Shown: positions 34,691 through 46,517 of the stretch, in pieces
How positions within the stretch are numbered: the first letter of the stretch is position 1
Layout of the letters: each line of letters opens with the position of its first letter
Source of the DNA: Rhyacichthys aspro
Taxonomy: Eukaryota; Chordata; Actinopteri; Gobiiformes; Rhyacichthyidae
Direction of reading: 5' to 3'
DNA: 64,000 nt
NCBI GenBank assembly: GCA_036850595.1
Contig: CM072156.1
Location: 3,068,834 to 3,132,833 of the forward strand
Made by a program: the position numbers and the translations under genes
Notes under the pieces: model-generated
Databases searched by the model: none
What the model was told of the DNA's origin: nothing
The model's input: only the letters and a program-made list of their open reading frames with translations

Positions 34691-35870
34691 ATTGAAATGG
34701 AAGTAGTCATTGTTATTCTTTTCCTTTTTTCTGATAAAACCTTGATATTCAGGGCTGCTGTCGATCTGGAGGTGAGTCTGGGGTTTGAGTCAGACCTCCT
34801 CGGGAAATATTGGACGAGAGTTCATTAGGAAAACCAAAAGTCACAGTACAATTAACAATTTCTCTAAAAAAGCCTGAGGCCCACTTGTCCCCGGTGCTCG
34901 TCTTAACGCCTCGAGCGTCTGATTTTAATTGTTATAGACTTTGATCTGACTGCAAAACTATTCAAACAGGATTAAACAGACAAATACAAACACACCAGAA
35001 TCAGTAATAGTGAGAAAACTTTTATAGTTCTTATCTTCTTCAAAACAGGAGGCCATTTCAAAGCATTGATCATTTTGTCATAAATTATGTTGAACATGAC
35101 TGAGGCATGTGTTTATCTGCAACATGTTTTTATTAAAGCGTTTCATTCACTTTGAAGACACTGACAGATAATGATTGCAATCAAAAGAACACACTGTCAT
35201 TTCCCAAAACAGAGTGAAAAACCAGAAACTGAAAAAGCCAACATCTTTCTTTTACTGAATTAAATACTGGAATGGAGTTATGCAGAAAGCACCGAGGCAG
35301 TCAAAAGGTCAGAAACTACAGAAGACAATAATAGGAAACTGTGTTTATAAATCAGTCGATTCGTGGAACAGCACCAAGTACATGTAGATAAGTTCACAAA
35401 GCCTTCTCAGAGGTCTTTCAGGTCAAATGGAAAAAGGCGCCTGAAGAAAACTTGTGAAGAATGTTTTTAAAATCTGTCCAAAAAAAGATTGAGTTGATGC
35501 TTGGCTTTGAATGCAGAATAATTCAGACTGAGTTGATGCTTCCAGGGCCTGAGTTTCAAGATCTCAAAGAGCACACTGATGAAAACTTCTCACTGAACAA
35601 CATCTTTAAGGCAGACGTGTAAAATCTCCTGCTCACACAATTAAAAAACACAGTCTACTTAACATATCACACAGTTTAGACAGGTTTGAAACTATTGGAA
35701 CATCACGGAGACGAGTGGAGAAAGACCAAGAAAATGTCGACAAAATAAACTCAATGAAGAATATGGAGAAGTCTTTCCTCACACTTTTGTCTTTTATTTT
35801 AACTCCTGCAGTTTTGCAACAGGCACAATGTTCACAGATGGTGGCTGCTCATCACCAATTATTGTAATAT
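34691..35870. other. Unique non-coding DNA
   Basis: No gene. GAGTTGATGCTT occurs twice 48 bases apart near 35480-35540. Nothing else stands out. Confidence 0.4.
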
Positions 35871-36024
35871 AATGTAATGTAATTTTTTATTTTATTATTT
35901 TATTATAGCTTTTTTTTTTTTCATTTTTCTTTTTCTTTTTTTTTATTGTATTTAATTTAATGTTTTAATTATTTAATTTTATTTGATTCATACCAAGATT
36001 ATATTTTGGTATTAATTCTATTTG

Positions 36025-36059
<35 letters not shown>

Positions 36060-36132
36060 TTTGTTTATATTTCTGTACAAAAGGAATTTTTTTCTTTTTT
36101 ATTTCTTTTTTTTTTAAAATAATTCTTTTTTT
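35871..36132. repeat. T-rich low-complexity tract
   Basis: TTTTATT and TTTTCTTT words with a single run of about 28 T residues near 36028-36056. It could be a poly(A) tail relic on the minus strand, but no element body next to it is recognisable. Confidence 0.8.
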
Positions 36133-37679
36133 TTCATATTGATATCTCCACTACAATGAGGTAAATGCACTCTTGTATTGTAAAGTCTTGATGAGATTTG
36201 TTTTTTCTGTATTGTGATATTAATATATAATCATTAATTCAAAACTCTTCACATTTTGAAAAACAAATGCATTTGAGACAAAAGCTCCTTGTTTATCAGA
36301 TTATTACATCATGTTTTATTCACTTTAATACAAGCATCGTGCTCCTGAGAATCCTCCTGACAGTGAAAGATAACACATAAATTCATTTTGTGACATCAGT
36401 GTGCATCCAGTCTGACTTTCCCTGTCACAAACATATTGTCATTAAAAGAGAAGTGAATCCGAATGTCGTCTGTCTTTTCGCTGACATTTGTCACGAAGGA
36501 AAGCGACGCGATCGGGCCGCTCTGCTTCGGCTGCCGGCCCTGCCATCCATCATGCAGACTGGGTGGTAAATGGCTTATGTAATTTAGTTTCAGACGAATG
36601 GCCATGGAAGGGAGTGTCACCGCTAACGTTATTGTGATCTATACAGTAGCGACGAGAATGAGAGGAGCGAGAGGGAGGACCCGGGCTTGAGCTCTATGAC
36701 ATTTTAATTCAGCTCCGGTGCACGAGGGATCCACGGAAAAGACGGGGCTGTGACGATTTGTGATGTGATTATTCAGGATTTCACCTTCCAAATGTAAAAA
36801 CAGTTCCATGTAGAGGCTTGGGAAAGAATGTAAATGCATCAGATAAAGATAATAATACAGAATATTAGTGTCGTTTTGTGGAAACACGATAAAAACAATT
36901 TGGTTTAATTATTCTAAATGAAAAAAGATGTTAAAGTTAAATGTTGCATGTTGTTTCCATCAAATATAAAACACTAAAAGCATTGTTTTTTCACACAACA
37001 CCTAGATGTAGCTAGAACAGTAAAAAGTGGAGCATAAATGGGACACAAGGCTGACTGACCTGGAAACAGTGTAAATAGAGAGACGACAGGATTCATGATG
37101 TGTTCAAGGACCAGTTGTTGTCATTAAAAATGTCAAAAAACAATGTTGCACAGTCTAATCTTGACCCCTGCATCTTTCATTTAGTTCTCGGAGGGTTTCT
37201 TGTTCAAAGAGACGACGAAAGAACTGACTGACAATCACAGAAGAAGAAGAAAATGGTGATGACCTTTTGTTTAAGTGCTGTCATTGAGGAAATTGTACCA
37301 TTTACAGCAGCGGGAACACAGATGAGCTGATTGACGCTTTTCCTCAGTTATTCTGTCGTGTCATAAACAAAAATGACGAACAAACCTTTTCCTCGGAACG
37401 TCACGAGTTTGAGAAATGCTTCGGTGAGACTGGAGCGTTGTAGCCTCCGAGACCAGGCCTAAAACCACTTTTACAGGGTCTTCTCTTGGAATCAAACAAC
37501 CCGGTCTTGTCTCAATCTCACACATAGAGGGCTTAGGGCTTTTACAAGGACACTGGTTGGAAATGGATGGATGTTTACAAGAAAAAAAAAAGATGGTGGA
37601 CAAAAGGAACCAACTCCTTCATTGTCTACAGTGAAAAAAGTGTTTTAAAAGTGTGTATTTAAAGATTAACATGACATAC
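36133..37679. other. Non-coding DNA with a high-complexity block at 36.40-36.76 kb
   Basis: No gene recognised. The 36395-36760 block contains GC-balanced sequence interleaved with TAATTTAG and TTTTAATTCAG words (see findings). Confidence 0.4.
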
Positions 37680-37975
37680 AGAGCTGTGAAAAAGTATTTG
37701 CCCTCCTCCAGATTTCTTATTTTTTGCACACTTAAATGTTTCAGATCAAACTAATTTACATAATAGACAAAGATAACTCAAATAAACACAAAATGCAGTT
37801 GTTAAATCATTAATTAACTGTGATTGATCATGTTTTTTTGGAAGGCAGGCTCAATTTCAGTGTCCACACCCATAGCTTTATTCCCGTAATACATAAAACC
37901 ATCACTTAAAACTGCATTTTGTGTTTACTTGAGTTATTTGTCGAATATTTAAATGTTTGATGATCTGAAACTAAA
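37680..37975. mobile_element. Small DNA-transposon relic with internal inverted arms
   Basis: GTTTCAGATCAAAC ... AACACAAAATGCAGTT (37738-37800) is repeated in inverted form at 37908-37971. The left side begins CTGTGAAAAAGTATTTGCCC, which from memory is the start of a DNA-transposon repeat widespread in fish. The matching right terminus is missing, so the element is truncated. There is no transposase. Confidence 0.6.
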
Positions 37976-38220
37976 AAAAATAAAATAAGAACACTTTTTT
38001 CCTTAACATCTAGAATGTAATGTATAAACAGCCTGCAGAGACTATATGGATTCTGTGCACTCAGCTTACAGCACCAGTCGCACAAAATCATCAACTTTTG
38101 ATTCTCAAAACTGTTTTTTACTCAGTCTTGTGTAGTTATCTACCTTTTTTTTCTGACTTTTTGTGATCAGATTAAAACTTCTGTCATTTTATTTTTATGT
38201 GACAAAATCTAACGCTAACC
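37976..38220. other. Unique non-coding DNA
   Basis: Nothing recognisable. Confidence 0.4.
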
Positions 38221-39420
38221 CTGAGTCTGGACCTGGTCTAAGACTGGACTAACTCTGTCTCCTTCACCAAACACTGACCTCCATGAGTCTGGACCTGGTC
38301 TAAGACTGGACTAACTCTGTCTCCTTCATTAAACACTAACCTCCATGAGTCTGGACCTGGTCTAAGACTGGACTAACTCTGTCTCCTTCACCAAACACTG
38401 ACCTCCATGAGTCTGGACCTGGTCTAAGACTGACTAACTCTGTCTCCTTCACCAAACACTGACCTCCATGAGTCTGGACCTGGTCTAAGACTGGACTAAC
38501 TCTGTCTCCTTCACCAAACACTAACCTCCATGAGTCTGGACCTGGTCTAAGACTGGACTAACTCTGTCTCCTTCACCAAACACTAACCTCCATGAGTCTG
38601 GACCTGGTCTAAGACTGGACTAACTCTGTCTCCTTCACCAAACACTGACCTCCATGAGTCTGGACCTGGTCTAAGACTGGACTAACTCTGTCTCCTGAGT
38701 CTGGACCTGGTCTAAGACTGGACTAACTCTGTCTCCTGAGTCTGGACCTGGTCTAAGACTGGACTAACTCTGTCTCCATGAGTCTGGACCTGGTCTAAGA
38801 CTGGACTAACTCTGTCTCCTGAGTCTGGACCTGGTCTAAGACTGGACTAACTCTGTCTCCTTCACCAAACACTGACCTCCATGAGTCTGGACCTGGTCTA
38901 AGACTGGACTAACTCTGTCTCCTGGTCGGACTGGTCTAAGACTGACTAACTCTGTCTCCTGAGTCTGACCTGGTCTAAGACTGGACTAACTCTGTCTCCA
39001 TGAGTCTGGACCTGGTCTAAGACTGGACTAACTCTGTCTCCTTCACCAAACACTAACCTCCATGAGTCTGGACCTGGTCTAAGACTGGACTAACTCTGTC
39101 TCCGAGTCTGACCTGGTCTAAGACTGGACTAACTCTGTCTCCTTCACCAAACACTGACCTCCATGAGTCTGGACCTGGTCTAAGACTGGACTAACTCTGT
39201 CTCATTCACCAAACACTAACCTCCATGAGTCTGGACCTGGTCTAAGACTGGACTAACTCTGTCTCCTTCACCAAACACTGACCTCCATGAGTCTGACCTG
39301 GTCTAAGACTGGACTAACTCTGTCTCCTTCACCAAACACTGACCTCCATGAGTCTGGACCTGGTCTAAGACTGGACTAACTCTGTCTCCATGAGTCTGGA
39401 CCTGGTCTAAGACTGGACTA
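38221..39420 (+). repeat. 1.2-kb minisatellite of 62-bp and 41/42-bp units
   Basis: Every unit starts with GAGTCTGGACCTGGTCTAAG and continues ACTGGACTAACTCTGTCTCC. Long units (62 bp) add TTCACCAAACACTGACCTCC plus AT, and short units (41-42 bp) lack that segment. There are a little over 20 units. Long units dominate at the left, and both kinds are mixed from about 38690 rightward. Some units carry single-base losses. Units are far too alike, and lack a repeat/spacer structure, for a CRISPR array. Confidence 0.95.
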
Positions 39421-40402
39421 AGTTGGTGTTGACAGCAAACCTGAGCAGTGCATTCTGGACTTTATTATTGTTGTGAACTAAACCTTGGGCTTTACTGCAG
39501 TGCTTTAGTGGAACTTTTCAAACTCCCAAAGCAACACAGTGGAGCAATTACACAAAGTGAAGACAAATTATATTTTGTCTGCGCCTATTTTTACGCCATA
39601 TTTCATCCGAAGCCATCAGCCTGATCAGTTCAGGAACACCGGCCAACTTCATTTAATAAGTGCTTCATGTATTATCAATTGACGTTCAAAAAATACGCAA
39701 AGGAATCAATTCCAAAGCCTTCTCGATAAGACGTCCCGGCTCAAAGCAAAAGGAAAGAGTCTGAAGAAGGAACGAGGCAGTCTTTTCTCTTCAAATACAC
39801 AATAATCTGAGCTCACGCCTGATATCGGAAATGAAATATGTCTCTTCACCTTCGGACTGATAGGCTTCAAACAGGATTCATAAACAGCTCATGCCTGTGA
39901 CTGTCAGAAGTAATATTACATCCAAGAGGAAAATATGTCTGTTTTTGTGCTGACAAATGTTAGAAGGAAGACTCTGGATTTATGTGTTTGATCTCTATCA
40001 GAGTAACACTGAAAATACTCAAAAATAAAAAAGAAACGGTAAACAAACAGAGAAAGTGCAGTGCAAACTTAAAATCTTTTAAAGTTTGTCCTGGGAATGT
40101 TTATTTGTATTTGCTCATTCGTATTTTCTGTAGATATTGGTTCTCATTTGTGTTTTTCTTTTGTCATTACGCCTGAATGTTCTGCACACCTGCCAATGAT
40201 CAGTTAATCAAGGCCTGGTGATTAGCAGCACCTGGTTACAACAAGATTCCTATGAAAACAGGAAGAGGGTATGTGCTTACAGACTTATTTTAGGCCGAAT
40301 AAATAATGGAATAAAATGATACGCTGTTTATCTGAGGTTATCATACGAAGACATGTGCTAAATAAAGTTAATATGGAGGTTCAATGGCAGAGAGGTTAGG
40401 TA
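39421..40402. other. Unique non-coding DNA
   Basis: No gene recognised. Confidence 0.4.
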
Positions 40403-41215
40403 AGCTACGCTAGGTCCAATTCAAGACAGAAATATTTCTTTCTTTTGATTATTTGTCTCTATGCTTTAGTAAATCTGGATAAAGCATTAAAACCTTCACA
40501 AATATAACTTGTAGGCTGCGTTTGTAACATGATGCAACAAAGTGATCTAGAAGCAAAACACCTTTTTTTTCTCCAAAAACATGTCCAACAGGCCCCTACA
40601 GAACTCCCCTGGTTAAATAAAGGTCAGATTATAATAATAATTTTAATATATTTAAAAAAACCCCAAAAGAAATTCACGAGCACAACTTCAGTGTCTCTGT
40701 AAAAGATTTTATTTATTATGCAAAGAGTTGACGGAGGGTGGTTTGAGGGCTTCCGAAGGGTTTATTCAGCAGCTGGAAAGAAAGAAAAGAAAGAAATAAA
40801 GGGTGGAGGATGAGAAAAGAGGTGAATGGAAACGATAACGAGTTGGAGAGGGGCCGGGCAGGTGCAATTAATGAGGAGAGGACTGGAAGAGGTGTGATTG
40901 AGGTGTGGTCCTGCTCCTGAACTGAAGATAATGAAACTAGAATTTACACAAGCTGCATACTTTTAACCAGATTAAACTAATAGCCTTCTTCTTTATATTT
41001 TACCAGATTAAACATAACTAAATGTAATTCTCTGGACTCTGTTTTGCTTGAATTGCCTCAACGTGAGAGGTTCAGGGTCCTTTTAGATCACTTTGTTGCA
41101 GCCTACAAGTTATATTTGTGAAGGTTTCAATGCTTTATCCAGATTTAATAAAGCATATAAGACAAAAAATCAAAAGAAAGAAATATTTCTGTCTTGGATT
41201 GGACCTAGCTTAGCG
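40403..41215. mobile_element. Foldback structure with about 135-bp inverted arms
   Basis: Left arm 40403-40550 and right arm 41084-41215 are reverse complements. Shared pieces include TAGGTCCAAT, AAGACAGAAATATTTCTTTC, GGATAAAGCATT and TTCACAAATATAACTTGTAG. The left arm holds an extra 14 or so bases (around CGTTTGTAACATG). The 530-bp spacer has no protein frame and contains a purine-rich patch (GAAAGAAAGAAAAGAAAGAA). It could be a MITE/foldback transposon or an inverted duplication. No flanking duplication was identified. Confidence 0.65.
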
Positions 41216-44200
41216 CTCAGCAAAACAAACAGATCCATTTAGAAGGCCTCTATAGACGTCTTTAATCTAATCTCGTCTCTTTTTTCTCACAAATCATGAA
41301 ACATTTCCTCATCCTTCTCTCTTTCTCCTCATGTTATATTATTAGTTTTAATCTGCTGTGTACTTTTGGCTAACTTTGTTCACACTTCTGTCACATCACA
41401 CTTATATTTTCTCTCTTCACTCTCTGTCTTTCGCTAATATTTCATCTCCTGGCATGAGTTTCATGACAGATGGATCCCCGCTGGCACCAGTCAGGTAGAG
41501 AAGCCTGGGACTGACAGGCCTACTGGGACGCACCGGGACAAAAACCTAAAGCCTCACGTGTGCACACAGATTAGGACTAATACGAAGCTTTTTCTGCAGA
41601 TTTGGTTAAGTGTCGAGTGGATGGAAGGTTTAAAAATGGAGCTGAGTTCAGATTAATCACAGAAAAGTGTGTCGCTGGCCTCTTAGCAGAAGACACAAGA
41701 GAAAAGAGAATGAAATTAGCTTCAAAAAGAGCATTAATGTGTTGTTTTAGAGCTGTAGTCGCCATCGTCAAACTGTTACCAAGTGTTTCCTTTTGTTTTA
41801 ATGGTATTATTAGTGTTATAGTTTTAATTCAAGGTGATTTCAATCAATTCTCAAACACTATTCACGTGTCTGGAGCCTATTGTATTGAGCTGGAGTAGAT
41901 TCTTGATGATAACAAGGCTAGAAATTGCATAGAAATACACTCATTTATTCATTACATTCACTACATTCATTCACCAATCAATGTATCCCATCAATCGACA
42001 CACTACTTATATTAATAACGCTTAAAGGTGACAAAAGGAGAAGTGACTCACTGCATTTTCCGTTAATTAAAGCAGTAATGGATTAAATAAGGGAGCTATA
42101 GAGGAGCTATTGGTGGATAATTTGTCTGTAGTCGTTGTATTTACCATCTTCTGCCTCCATTTATCTATTTGCTTTGTGTATTTAAAGACATCAACATTTG
42201 TGAAAAAAAATCTAAAACTGGATCTGAATTTTAATCTAAAAAAAAAAGTCTAATCAACCAAAAGTGTCACAACACCCCTCGTTCTGTTGAAGACCTCTGA
42301 TTTACCCTATGGGAGTAAAAGTTGACTATTTTTTATTTTTATTTTTTACCAGCTCCTAAACCTCAAATTTGTCTCAAAAAAGGAAGTCAGTAACCGATAA
42401 AAAAACACTTAAAGTTCCATTTTTGGACCAAATCTTTAAAAGTTTTCCACATTTTCACTGGCTGCAATGCTAATATAATACACATCCCTTCACTCCTGAT
42501 TATTTTTTTGGAGAATGACGACCCTGCCCCCCGCCGCTGCCCATCTGCCCCCTCCACTTCTCTCCGGACCCCGCACACAAACCCGTCTGTACCGGCCGGT
42601 CGCCCATTCCTCTCATTCTGATACGACTGTTTTTGGGTCGTGATGTGTGTCAGAATGTGAGCGGACTTCATTTTCCAGCGGACGATATTCTGCTTGAATA
42701 GACTCGGTTGTTAACGCGACAGTCTTTTCTGTGTTCGATGGCGCTGAGTTTCATGAGTTTCATGAGTTTCATGAGTTTCATGAGGGGAGGCCATCTGCTC
42801 ACATCTTACACAACGTCAGAGAAAAAGACTGAAATAACAAAAGACTGCGGTCCAAATATGGTCTTTTTTCTTGAATTTTATGATAAATATGACCTTTTTT
42901 TGACAGTGGTTCAGTTGCAGTCGCCACAGAAAAAGAAGATATAACTTAAACCCATGTGAAATATTGTATTATACCACTTTTTCCATTTGCTTTTACACTT
43001 TTTTTCTCCCAAAATCACACATTAAGTTCTGCAGAAGCTCAAAAAATTGTTATAACAAGAGCAAATCTATGCATCACAAAAATAAACCACTGGTAGAGGA
43101 CAAGAGCACATACAGTACAGATGTATTTATTATAAGTATATAATGCTTTCCAAAGAGCATTCTTCAAAACACAATGATTTTTACGTCTAAAATGGCACTT
43201 TATGTATTTTTTCACTCATCTCTGAAGAAGAAGCACATTCATGTTTCATGTTTGTTGTAAAGGTTGTGAAATCGTTTTAAAATTTGAATTAGACAAATGA
43301 TTTAGACTAACTTTCAGCTTTTAACCAGCAGAGGGAGCATGGATGTAGTGGCCGCCATGTTTATTTACAAGTAGAGACTATCCAAGCGGCAAGTTTGGAA
43401 GAAAGAACTTGTGTATTTTGTACAAATCGGGTACTGTACTGTACTGTACTGTGTCAGTGAGATAGACCTGATTCTACTGATCTCACGTCTAAAAACCAAC
43501 AAAATGACTTTGAGAATGTATATTTTTGGGCTAAAAGTTACTTAATGTGGAGGAAAGATTTGAGATTTGTGTATTGTAATTGCCTCGCTCTTTTCTGTTG
43601 TGTTCATGTCCCTGCAGGGCTACCGTAGGGGCCATAAGATGGAAGAAGTAGAACAATCTGAAACTTTACCACTAGATGCCTAAAAAATAATGCTTTCAAA
43701 TGTAAACACGTTATTAAAATGCAGTTTTCATTTATTTATGTGGTTTCTGTGCCATATTATCTCACCTTTACTTTATACTTTGCAATGATTTTAACTGTTT
43801 TTACACAAAACTGCAATTGTATTTGTTGAATATTGTAATTGCTTTGCCTTTTCAACTTCTTAAGCCTTTTTTTTTTTCTTTCTGTTGTCATCCCGACAGA
43901 AGGAAAACCCAATAATCTTGTCTTTTACTTTCAATAAAGCTGTAGTCCTAATTACAAAATCACAAAAGTTAACAAGACTCGTGTCTTCGGCCGAGCCCAG
44001 AACCCCTTCGTCAGCTCTTCCAGCGTCGGCCCATCTGCTCGGCCGTTAAAGGAGCGACGGCGCGCTCCACATACTGATGACTGCTGGACGCTAACGCCGC
44101 TTCACCATATGCTAACGGAATATGAAAACACAAAACGCTCAGCAAACGGCCAACAGGAGCTTTACTGTGAGATCAGGATGAACAGAAGAGAGCGGGACCG

Positions 44201-44366
44201 GAGAGAAAGAAGAGAAAAAACGCTGACGGCAGTGAAGAGACGGAGCGAGTGAAGGCGTCTGAGGATAACAATGGAAGGATGATTGACAAAGGAAAGGAAA
44301 GAGATGCAGTGTCATGAAGAGAAAATGTAAAGAGCTGGACAACAATCATTACAGTTCCCTCTAAAG
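41216..44366. other. Unique non-coding DNA
   Basis: No gene. There are four tandem GAGTTTCAT units at 42745-42784 and a short GTACT run at 43434-43452. TTCATGTCCCTGCAGGGCTACCGTA near 43605 recurs inverted near 55800, suggesting an old dispersed repeat. There is a GC-balanced patch at 43980-44120. Confidence 0.4.
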
Positions 44367-44808
44367 CACACGGGTCAAACTCAAGGCCCCTTCGCAATGT
44401 TTTATGTGGCCCTCCAATGCATTTAATAGTATATTTATGGTATTTTGTTTAAGTTTTAGTTCAGATTTATCAGATTAAATTGTTTATGAAAATCTTAAAC
44501 CAGTTTTTGCTACAAAGATATATATAATCTGCACAAATCCAAATAAAACCAGTTCAAAAACATATAAAACCAGTTCAAATCCAAATAAAACCAGTTCAAA
44601 TCCATCAAAACCTGTTCAAATCCATATAAAACCTGTTCAAATCCATATAAAACCTGTTCAAATCCAACTAAAACCTTTTCAAATCCATCTAAAACCTGTT
44701 TAAATACAAATAAAACCTGCTCAAATCCATTAAAACCTGTTAAAATTCAACTAATGCCCCCATCTTTGTCCTGAAAGGATTCTTATTAACTATCGTGACT
44801 TGTTTATT
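44367..44808 (-). mobile_element. hAT-like element, copy 5
   Basis: Inverted relative to copy 2. It begins CACACGGGTCAAACTCAAGG, passes through ATGTTTTATGTGGCCCTCCA and a minisatellite of TTCAAATCCATATAAAACCT-type units (about 44540-44755), and ends near CTGAAAGGATTCTTATTAAC. The last few terminal bases are lost, and no target duplication is seen. Confidence 0.75.
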
Positions 44809-46044
44809 CAATACTACTATACTCTTCCCAAACGGTATGTTTTAGTTCTTTCTTCATCAATGTTTCGAGAGCTTCCTCTTTATTTTTGCCACTTGTTTCT
44901 TAAATTCATCCTAACATTAGATTATCTGTAATGAATCTAAATTGGAAATCCAGCAGTGATTCTCTTAATGTTGTTTTCTTTCTTAATGTTTGAAAAGAAA
45001 AAAGGAACCAAAACACAAAACAACAGTTTGGTAAGTTTCCTTTGTGCTAAATAAATCTGATTGTGGGTGTATTTTCTCACAATGATTATCATGCGCTGGA
45101 TCCTTGGAAGTCACACTTTCTAAATCCGTGAACTCACTTTTTTGTGCTTTGTTCTGAAAGTGGAGCATCTAGACACTGTGCTTTTTCACCTGTTTATATC
45201 ACAAATGCCACATAAACAGATGCCTGATATTGTCCGGTCGTCCTTAAATGTCTCTGCGAATATTCTCACTGCTCTGGACCGGAAGTTGAGTCTGTAAGAG
45301 GTTTTTTTTGTTAATAAACATCCAAAGTGTCATGCAGGAAACATACAAAAATCTAAATTAATATGACAAACAAATAATACATAGACAAATACATAGAAAA
45401 GAACAGAAAGCTAAGAAAAAAACAACAAAAAAACACCCAGGTGCTGCAAAAAGTGAATAAAAAGAATCAATAAATATATAGAAATGTAGTTTGGAACGTA
45501 TATTAACCAAGAAGGCTTTCTATGGCAGTCACTTTGCTTGTAGAAAGAAATGTAAACATAATATCTGTTTAATTCATATTCATATGTTTTTTAAAAGTGG
45601 AATCAACAAAATAGAACAAGTTGCATTACTAAAAGAAAGAAAAATTCAACAAATATAATGAAGGTGCCATAATAAGTTGATTTTGGATTAAAAGAGAAGA
45701 GTGGACTCAAAGGAAGACTGTGAAATAAACCACTGACAGACGACAAACGAGTAAAATAAAGAAAACAGCCTGTATTTGTATCGCCATTTCTTGTGTGTGA
45801 CGAATCCTGGTCCATTTAATTACACGATTATCCACACAGAAAGACACAGACGGCGTTTCTAATGAGACGGTATAGAGGCTTTACCATGACAGACGAATCT
45901 AAGTTCCCATTACCGCCATCCTCTATCACAATGGAAAACACTTCTTTAATTCCTCTAAATATGAGCCTGTCCCTAATGACTGCCACTGGAACATTACAGG
46001 CTTTAAGAGGAAGTGTTTTCCTTCTGCTCGAGTGGAACGGTCGC
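44809..46044. other. Unique non-coding DNA
   Basis: A-rich stretch at 45340-45480. No gene recognised. Confidence 0.4.
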
Positions 46045-46113
46045 GAAGGGAAAACGTCTCGGGTTACATGTCTGTAACCCTGTTCCCCGATAAAGCGGGA
46101 ACGAGATGCTGCG
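46045..46113. repeat. DIRS left terminus
   Basis: Outer end containing CTCGGGTTACATGTCTGTAA and GATAAAGCGGGAACGAGATG. Its reverse complement is the first half of the internal complementary region (46347-46412). In DIRS terms it is the 3' end, because the element is on the minus strand. Confidence 0.85.
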
Positions 46114-46146
46114 TTTGCAGTGCCGCCCCTATGGGCGTGTCTGGGC

Positions 46147-46356
46147 GGTCTTCAGACAAACAGATCTGGGGACTGTTCCAGTCACATGCCTTTTATACCT
46201 CCTGTGCCCAATCAACCAGGTGCGCCCAATCTCGCAGGTGCTGTTGATTGAGCACAAGGTATATAAGCAGGCCAAATCCCTTTGGCGTGTTTGACACACG
46301 AGCTTCACAAACGGTCCGACAAACAATGTTTCCCATAGCGTATGCTACGCAGCATC
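46147..46356. repeat. DIRS 210-bp terminal repeat, left copy
   Basis: Matches 50622-50831 with about three differences by eye. The inside is partly palindromic: CCTGTGCCCAATCAACCAGG is mirrored by an inverted TGCTGTTGATTGAGCACAAG block, so the copies look both direct and partly inverted. It contains TATA-like words on both strands (TTTTATACC and GGTATATAAGC). Confidence 0.85.
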
Positions 46357-46456
46357 TCGTTCCCGCTTTATCGGGGAACAGGGTTACAGACATGTAACCC
46401 GAGACGTTCCCCTTCAAAAGCTAAACTTCGATGCTGCGTAGCATACGCTATGGGAA
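46347..46456. repeat. DIRS internal complementary region
   Basis: Bases 46347-46412 are the reverse complement of the left terminus (46045-46113). Bases 46410-46456 are the reverse complement of the right terminus (50804-50855). The two meet at CGTTCCCCTTCAAAAG, exactly as if both ends of the element had been joined. In DIRS1 such a region is proposed to align the ends for circle closure. Confidence 0.85.
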
Positions 46457-46517
46457 CGAGAATACCAACGCCGCCGCCCCTAAAGTGTCTGGACCCCAAG
46501 GTAGTGTATCGTGTGCA

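Noticed and set aside
38336..38521. 61-residue frame across the minisatellite
   Set aside because: The 62-bp unit is not a multiple of three, so the frame survives by chance over three units only.
38221..39420. CRISPR array
   Set aside because: No repeat-spacer alternation; the whole unit is repeated, and the DNA is vertebrate.
42708..42944. Frame with Met-Ser-Phe repeats
   Set aside because: Comes from four GAGTTTCAT units; no other coding evidence.
46129..46326. 65-residue frame repeated at 50568-50801
   Set aside because: Both are the DIRS 210-bp terminal repeat read on the minus strand, not a duplicated gene.
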